Assembly (NCBI GenBank): GCA_003971905.1
Contig: RSEE01000038.1
Location: 310,001-374,000 of the forward strand
DNA from: Moniliella sp. 'wahieum'
Lineage: Eukaryota; Basidiomycota; Moniliellomycetes; Moniliellales; Moniliellaceae
DNA length: 64,000 bases
Direction of reading: 5' to 3'
Part shown: piece after piece, positions 58,004-64,000 of the stretch
Layout of the letters: the number at the start of each line of letters is the position of its first letter
How positions within the stretch are numbered: the first letter of the stretch is position 1
Made by a program: the position numbers and the translations under genes
Notes under the pieces: model-generated
The model's database searches: none
Told to the model about the DNA's origin: nothing
The model's input: the letters and a program-made list of their open reading frames with translations, nothing else

Positions 58004-58752
58004 TCAGGATAATCCAAAGATATCAGTTTTGATTGTAGCCGTGTAAGCCACGGCGCCCTCCTCAGTTGCGGTATCCAACCGGTCGGAGAAGGCTAAGAGG
58101 GCGAGGACTTCACATTCGCTCGGGGTCAAAGCCCCCCAAGGTGTACTAGGCGGAAGAAGACGGGGGCGATGAGAGCAACGATCGTCCAGATGAGGACATG
58201 AGCGACCGTTCTGGCTGCTGCACACGGTGTGGGCCGGATAGCTGTCTCAGCGATAGTACTATAGATGAGATCAAATTGGCCATCAATCGCAACGGTTGCC
58301 ACATGTTGATGGTCGAGGAGGGCCCGCTGTTCCGGAGACAGAGCCAGGGAAATGCTGGTCTCAGCAACCACTCCACCGGGAATGGTACCCGGAATCCTCA
58401 TGACAGGGTCCAATTCCAACTCGTATGAGTCAGTAGGGCTGTCGGTGTACCAGGCGGGAAGGTGGGCTGTCCTTTTGGCTACAGGCCAGATTCAAAGCCG
58501 ACCACATCGTCCCAGGACATCTCGTCCCAGGCCAACGATGAATCTGTTGTTGTACCGTGGAGGCCGACATCTCCCGATAGCGTGTGCATGTGGCATGCTC
58601 CATCCGCCATCGCAGGGGGCAGGGACGCAGAAGAGGAGGGGAAGTGGGGGCTGGAGGGTCTGGTCGATGGAAGAGCTTCCGGCACAGTCAATATTCAATC
58701 CACAGGACAGCCACAGCCCTCCGTTGGAGTGCAGTGGATCAAGTTGATCCAC
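58004..58752 (-). CDS. Unrecognised protein with one membrane segment
   Basis: Not recognised. Consecutive minus frames give WDEMSWDDVVGFESG, then RTAHLPAWYTDSPTDSYELE, PVMRIPGTIPGGVVAETSIS, LSPEQRALLDHQHVATVAID and GQFDLIYSTIAETAIRPTP. A hydrophobic helix follows, AHVLIWTIVALIAPVFFRL, then a short tail, TPSECEVLALLAFSDRLDTA, ending at 58004. Frame breaks lie near 58490 and 58140. The start is uncertain: ATG 58752 or 58691, in different frames. Coding is supported by consistent protein-like composition across the joins, not by homology. It may continue to about 57392. Confidence 0.4.
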
Positions 58753-59098
58753 TTTGAAATTTGAATGTTGAACGTTGATGCATTATGACGATCTTCACTT
58801 CACCTCCCTCTCGCCAGATGATACCACCGACTTCTGGTTGGATGGTTCTCCTTGTGCATGAGAGTAGCCAACGTTGAGTCTCCCCTCTGTCGACTCTCCC
58901 CCTTCTTCAGAGGTCAAGTTACCTTAAATTATCGAATGAAGTCGTCGCTATCTCGTCCTTTATCGATCCTTTATATTATAGCTCAGAGGGCCCACCAAAG
59001 TGCATGGGGCACGGAGGTGCGGGTGGGTTAGAGAGTATATGATTGATGCATCTCTATGGATCCGAACATGTACGACCGAGTGCAACAAGTCACCAGCG
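58753..59098. other. Intergenic: promoter of the membrane protein, trailer of PPP4R1-like gene
   Basis: Contains the in-phase mixed heptad array at 58757-58784. AT-rich at 58920-58985. Confidence 0.5.
58757..58784. repeat. Four different palindromic heptads in perfect phase
   Basis: AAATTTG at 58757, AATGTTG at 58764, AACGTTG at 58771 and ATGCATT at 58778. Three of the four hexamers are perfect palindromes and each differs from its neighbour. Confidence 0.88.
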
Positions 59099-62000
59099 TC
59101 AGCGTTGCTGGTGACCAGGCCTGTGCGGATCCGATGGGCCCAGAGTATCCTCACTGTTGCCCACGTCCATGGCTGAAACCCAATCATCATCCGGGTCGGG
59201 GGCAGAGGTCGAGGCCGAGCCGGTGAGTGAGGCGCGGGGTTATCATGCGGCGAGGCCTCGTCGTCGTCGTCGTCATCGTCATCGTCATTGTGGGCGGTAT
59301 CTTGGGTTTGCCACATCTGGTATGCCGAAGAAGAAAGGCCGGGTCCATCTTGGAGCGGAACGTGCACCGTGTCGCCATCATGAGCAGAATCAGCGTCCAA
59401 CGCCGTCAGGCCGTAGAGATGTTCAGCCGAAAGTTGGCCAAAGTTGGACAATCCCATCTCGTGAGAGTGGTCCTCATCGCTCTCGTGGGGTGATGGCGGG
59501 CGGTGCGGACCCCCATCAGCAGGGCCCAAGACAAGCGCCCGACGCGGCGGTTCATCCTCTTTCGCATCCGCCTCCTGACGTGAACACATCGGCGCAGTTC
59601 CCACCAAATGAGGTAAGGCAAGCGCCACCACCTGCCGTACTTGTTGACTCTTGTCCTGCGCCAACGATTGACACAGCATCGTCAGTTCTTCAGGCCTGCC
59701 TTCGGGAGCAGGGTAGTAGAACGAGTCCACTCCGCACAGCTGGGCCATCACACGAGCGAGGCTGATCCGCACATCCACCACTTTGTCTTCCCTGCCCATT
59801 CGCAAGAGACGAGGCAAGAAAATGGAGGTGACCAGGGAGGCAGGCAAATGAGCTTCCAGCAAGGCTTGCAACGCAGAGAGGAACGAAAGACGATGCCGGT
59901 ATCGCTCTGAGTCAGCCATATCGCTGACCATGCCCAAAAAGCCATCGGCCAAAACGGGATCGCTCTCGTTGAACGTATTGTAAAGCACCGGTACCGCACG
60001 AGCGCCAACTGTGCGCACCGAGGCTACCGAATCTGATAGAGCCAGTTGGGTAAGGGCAACCAAGTTGCCCTCCTCGTCGGATAGAAGGAACTTGGGGGCC
60101 AAAGCGGGCACCAGCTCCGCCAATCGTTCCCTCACCCGCCAGTCGCGAGCGAAGACACCCGTCCAAGCTTCCTTGAGGAGACGGAGTTTGGCCTCGGCGT
60201 CTGCCGAAGGGGCGTGGATCAAGAGTTGGTCCACGTGTTCGATCGCGGCCGAGCGTACCTCAGCATCGTCCCACAGTACAAACATGTCGAATAAGGGTAA
60301 TAGGTCCTTCCCGGTATTCTCCGAGCCAATGATCTTGGCCAGCTCGTGGAGTGATGCGGCCAAAGAGCGACGGGCCTTGATGTTGGCATCTTGGGCCAGC
60401 TCGGCATGCATACGGCACAAATCGGGCCAGGCAGCCTTGCCCAGTGTGAGAACGACGGCAGGGAAGTTAAAAGCGCAGACCAAAGGCCGTTCCAGGCTGA
60501 GTGCAGCCGCATTCAGGTCCCATCCCTCGTCCATGGTGAACGCATTGGCCATCGTGCCCGCATCCATGGGTTCATCATCGCCCGGACTACCAATGGGGGG
60601 CGCCGGATCAGGGGTCTCGAGATCAAAGGGTTCCCCCTTGAAGTACCGAACCAGCTCAGGCGGCGGTCCATCAGGCGTGTCATGGAAAAGGTAGATGAGC
60701 TCGCCCATAACCTCCAGGACGGTGGAACGAACTTGGCGCGAGACGTCTTGAGACAGAGAACGAAGCGATGCGACGACCTTGGTTCTTCTTACCTCCAGGT
60801 CCCTCACCTGAGCAAACAGAGTAGGTATGGCGAGACATGCGCCTTGGCGGACATGCCAAATACCGTCGTGCTGGAGGAGATCAAAGGTCTCCAGCAAGAC
60901 CTGCTCAATGTGGGACCGGCAACGTTCCGCTTCGGACCCCGAAACTTGCTCCTGCGTCGTGGAGCTAGGCTTGGGCACGACAGGTTCGCCCAGAGCCTTG
61001 GCTACTGCCGAAACGAGCAGGGCAACCTCCTTGCGGACAAAATACGCTGGGTCGGTCCTCAATCGGACAATCTCAGGAACGATGAGTGTCTCAAGCGAGT
61101 GGAGGCTGAAAATTTTGGCGCTTACCAGCGCGCTCAACAGACTCACGGACGACATGCGCCCCACCGTCGCTTCAGTGTTGGTGTCAATCACAACCTCGGA
61201 CATGTGGTCCGAATCGGCCTCATCCATCACTTGATCATGGAGGGATGAAACACCGCCAAGTGAGATGGGGGCACTCGCCTCGCCCTCTTCCAGTTGGGAA
61301 TCCACCTTGTCCGCCTCGTCCTGCTGCCCATCTTGGAGGGGAGACTCAATGTCCATTGCATCTTCCTCAGCCTCCGCATCGGCGTGAGGAGACATATCCA
61401 CATCCTCCTGGGCACCCACGTCCGATTCCAAGTTCGATCCTTGGAGTGGAGTACGTGCAGGCAAAGCCGGGGCCGCCCTCTCTTGCTGGTGCGTTGCACC
61501 TTGCTGCTCCGCCGTGACAGGCAAGTCAACGTACCTTGGCATCTCCCAAGACCCAGGCAAGGGTCCTTCGGGCCCATCGAATCCACTTGACGCATCCGCG
61601 TCTGCATGAAGACGGCCAATCGCAAATACCACGTTCTCCATCAACTCGTCCTCAATCGCTTGACGGGCAGTGCGGCCAAACTCGTACGTCTCTGCTTGGA
61701 TTGGGTCCCCTTCGCGGTCCAAAAGCGAGGTAACCAAATCGGCATCGTCTGTCACAGCGCAGGAGGCCATGTCAAGCGCATCTAGGTGGGGAGGGTGTCC
61801 TGTCCGAGGCGGGACCGCCAGGCTTGTATGCGGGCAGGAGGGGCTCCTCTTCGGCCCCTTCTTCCCCCGATGCGGAGCGCAGCGGGGAAAGTGCCGAGCC
61901 AGGAGGACCGACGTGCAGACGGGCCATAAACTGCTTGAGCGCATACTGCGCTGCATCAGCGACAATCGAGTGCTGGCTCAGCAGCAAGGCGCAGAGAAGA

Positions 62001-64000
62001 GGGGTGAACGCTGCCACATGGATGCGTGGGCGGTTCGCCGTCTCAGGGAGGCCTTCCGACGGAGGGGCAGACGAAGGGCGCTTGAGCATCGGAACAGCCC
62101 CCTCTTCGTCCTTGGAGGCCCTTCTGCGCCAACGTTGCCATGAGACAAGTCTTCTGTCTCCAGCTCGACAAGAGGGCAGTTGCGGAAAAAGTACCACATG
62201 ATCAAATGGAGATTAGGCACAAATGCCGTAGACACCTCAAGTTCTGAAAGAGGCAAGGAAGAGGTTAGCAGGCACAGCGCCAAGAAAGGGAAAACGTACC
62301 ATCGGTGCCAAGACTGTTGACCAGGGGGAAAATGCATTCGACAGCAAGGGGGAGTTCAATGTCAAACAGCCACTCGTACAGACACCGGGCCGCCAGAACG
62401 CGGTGGTAGGTCATGTCCGACTTGGCATACATGAAGATGCGCTCGAGCGGGCTTAAGTTGCCATCGTCAAACTGGCCACCATCTTCATGGATCTCCTGGT
62501 CGTCATCTCCTTCGTCAAGTGCGTCAGGCGGGGAAGGCATATCCCCGTCGCCATGGAAATCTTCCTCCTCGGGCGTGCTCTCGGCATCGGCTTGGTTCAC
62601 ATTATCGTCCCCGTTAAAGAGAAGGGCAGGGTTGAACTGTAAAAAGGCACGCGAACCACGCTTGGACCGACGTTGGTACGCTCGTTCCAGGTCTTCGTAA
62701 TCTTGCTCGGCCGTGGCCGGGTCATCGGCTAGAACATCCGTCTCGTTGGAGGGGGGTTCGTCGGCATTGGAGTACTGGTGGCGCGACATGCGAAGATGCT
62801 GGGTCAAACGGGTCGTGTCGGGGTCATCGTCGTCCTCCATCACAGCCCGCACACGCGGGCAAGAGCGTGGCGCTGCCGCCGCTCTTGATCGGGAAGCTGA
62901 TCAAACCCATCGTCTTCCCCGCCACTTTCTCCATCTGCATCCGACACCTCTTGCTCGTCATCCGTGTTGCCACCGACGCTGCCTCGGCCTGAGCCAACAG
63001 AGGCGGAGTCGTCCGACTCGGACCCCACGTCGTCCGGATCGTCACTCAATTCATACCCCGAACGCGGGGGCATCCCGATAAAGCTGCGCTTCTTGGGAGG
63101 AGACTGGGACATTTCCCCCGGACTCGTCCCTGTTGCATTCGGAAAAGTGGACGCAACGGACGAAGGGGATCCAGGGTGAGCGCTGGAATCGACAACTCCA
63201 GGAGGAAAGGCAACAGGGGAGCTATTTCCGGCAAACACCCCAAGTGCTGCATCCGTCGTCACGCGCATCCCAGCCAATCGAGGGGAGGACAGGGTTGCTG
63301 GTGCGCCACCGCTAGCAGCATAGATCCGAGCGGCACTCAGTCCAGGGCTGGCAGGAGAGCGGAGAAGGACAGGAGAGCTAGAGAGCCGGGCATCGGGGTT
63401 GGGCGTCAAAGCCGAAGGGGAGAGGGAGGGTGTGAGGCCAACCGAACCGGGGCTGAAAGCAGAATGAGGGAGACCATGTGCTTGCCCTGCCCGCTCATGA
63501 TGAGGAATGAAAATGGGAGCAGCGGGATGGGATTGCTGACGCGGGGAAGAGCCGTACGCATCGCTAGCATCGTAGCTCGACCGAGGGGGGACCCTCCAAA
63601 TTGGCAAAGGCGGTGGCTTGGGCTGGAGGAAGCCGGCCTGGTCCGTCGAGGGAGGACCCACTGGAAGCAGAGGTACTACTATTGGCGGAACTTCCTGAGC
63701 CAGACCGGGGCCGACGCGCGGAAGTGCGTCGGACCAACGCTCCAATGGCGGAAAGCTCACTTGAGTCTTGACCGACGCGAAGGGGAGAGCCAGAGATGGC
63801 AACTGGCTGCTGCCGAGGCGAGCGACGAGAGCAGCGGACGGCCATATCGGGAGAACGGCTAGCCCGACGAGCCAAGGGAACTGCAGAGGGTGATAACCTA
63901 ACGGGAGGCGTACTGGGCCGCCCTTGGCGGCCAGAGCTAGTGGTGTGGTCACTAGAGGAAGAGCGGCGACTGGAAGTGGGAGAGTGGACGGCGTTCTCCG
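59099..64000 (-). CDS. PPP4R1-like HEAT-repeat regulatory subunit of protein phosphatase 4 (5' end off window)
   Basis: Scaffold/regulatory subunit of PP4, related to PP2A A-subunits. Entering at 64000, the N-terminal 400 or so residues are Ser/Pro-rich, then acidic (QLPDQERRQRHALARVR, EDDDDPDTTRLTQHLRMSRH). The HEAT region starts near 62450: DMTYHRVLAARCLYEWLFDI. A 56-nt intron (62244..62299) has GTACGT, branch CTAAC and TTCAG, then NLHLIMWYFFRNCPLVELE. The long uninterrupted frame below 61790 carries the family core: FAIGRLHAD, VRLRTDPAYFVRKEVALLVS, DGIWHVRQGACLAIPTLFAQ, CAFNFPAVVLTLGKAAWPDL, RRSLAASLHELAKIIGSENT, RDWRVRERLAELVPALAPKF and FLPRLLRMGREDKVVDVRIS. The C-terminus is acidic (a run of Asp); the best end is a frame reading DDDWVSAMDVGNSEDTLG to TGA at 59099. 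Frame breaks lie near 63600, 62850, 62150, 61800 and 59210. Confidence 0.9.

Noticed and set aside
58960..59098. C-terminal end of the PPP4R1-like frame at 58960
   Set aside because: The last 80 residues of that frame are not protein-like; the alternative frame ending at 59099 gives an acidic, natural C-terminus.

Overview
This is a gene-containing stretch of nuclear DNA from a fungus, most likely a basidiomycete (I would guess Ustilaginomycotina, but that is inference). Reasons: RAD54, a fungal AAT-type amino-acid permease, a fungal DUF2156 protein, a PP4 regulatory subunit of the fungal type, fungal AP-1/Yap-like bZIPs and a Pst2/WrbA flavoprotein. Introns are short (46 to 301 nt), with GTACGT-type donors and CTGAC/CTAAC branch sites.

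Layout. 1-30 kb is a fairly dense gene block: RAD54 (-), Pst2-like quinone reductase (-), bZIP (-), ARF (+), VAP/Scs2-like MSP protein (+), NDUFA4/MLRQ-like subunit (+), a large coiled-coil protein with a Gag-like segment (-), DUF2156 (-), TBC RabGAP (-), tubulin cofactor E (-) and a C2H2 zinc-finger factor (-). 30-56 kb is gene-poor. It holds two related non-LTR retrotransposon remnants, a zinc-knuckle ORF fragment and many short palindromic repeats. Three isolated genes lie in it: an amino-acid permease (-), a carrier resembling peroxisomal ATP transporters (+) and a nicotinamidase (-). 56-64 kb returns to genes: a bZIP-like protein (+), an unrecognised membrane protein (-) and a PPP4R1-like HEAT-repeat protein (-, running off the window). 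The genes are housekeeping and unrelated to one another; I see no operon-like or biosynthetic cluster.

Two properties dominate the window. First, nearly every conserved gene is broken by one-base gains or losses, often in homopolymers, while the protein continues intact in another frame. This points to an unpolished long-read assembly rather than pseudogenes, so CDS coordinates are outer bounds and the true protein switches frame inside them. Second, the intergenic DNA carries a family of period-7 repeats. Each unit is a six-base palindrome of the form A-x-y-y'-x'-T plus one spacer base. At least twelve different palindromes are used (AAGCTT, AACGTT, AGTACT, AGATCT, AGCGCT, AGGCCT, ACATGT, ACCGGT, ACGCGT, ACTAGT, ATGCAT, ATCGAT). 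Different palindromes sit next to each other, often in the same 7-base phase. I know of no described element with this grammar, and it is the best candidate here for something new.
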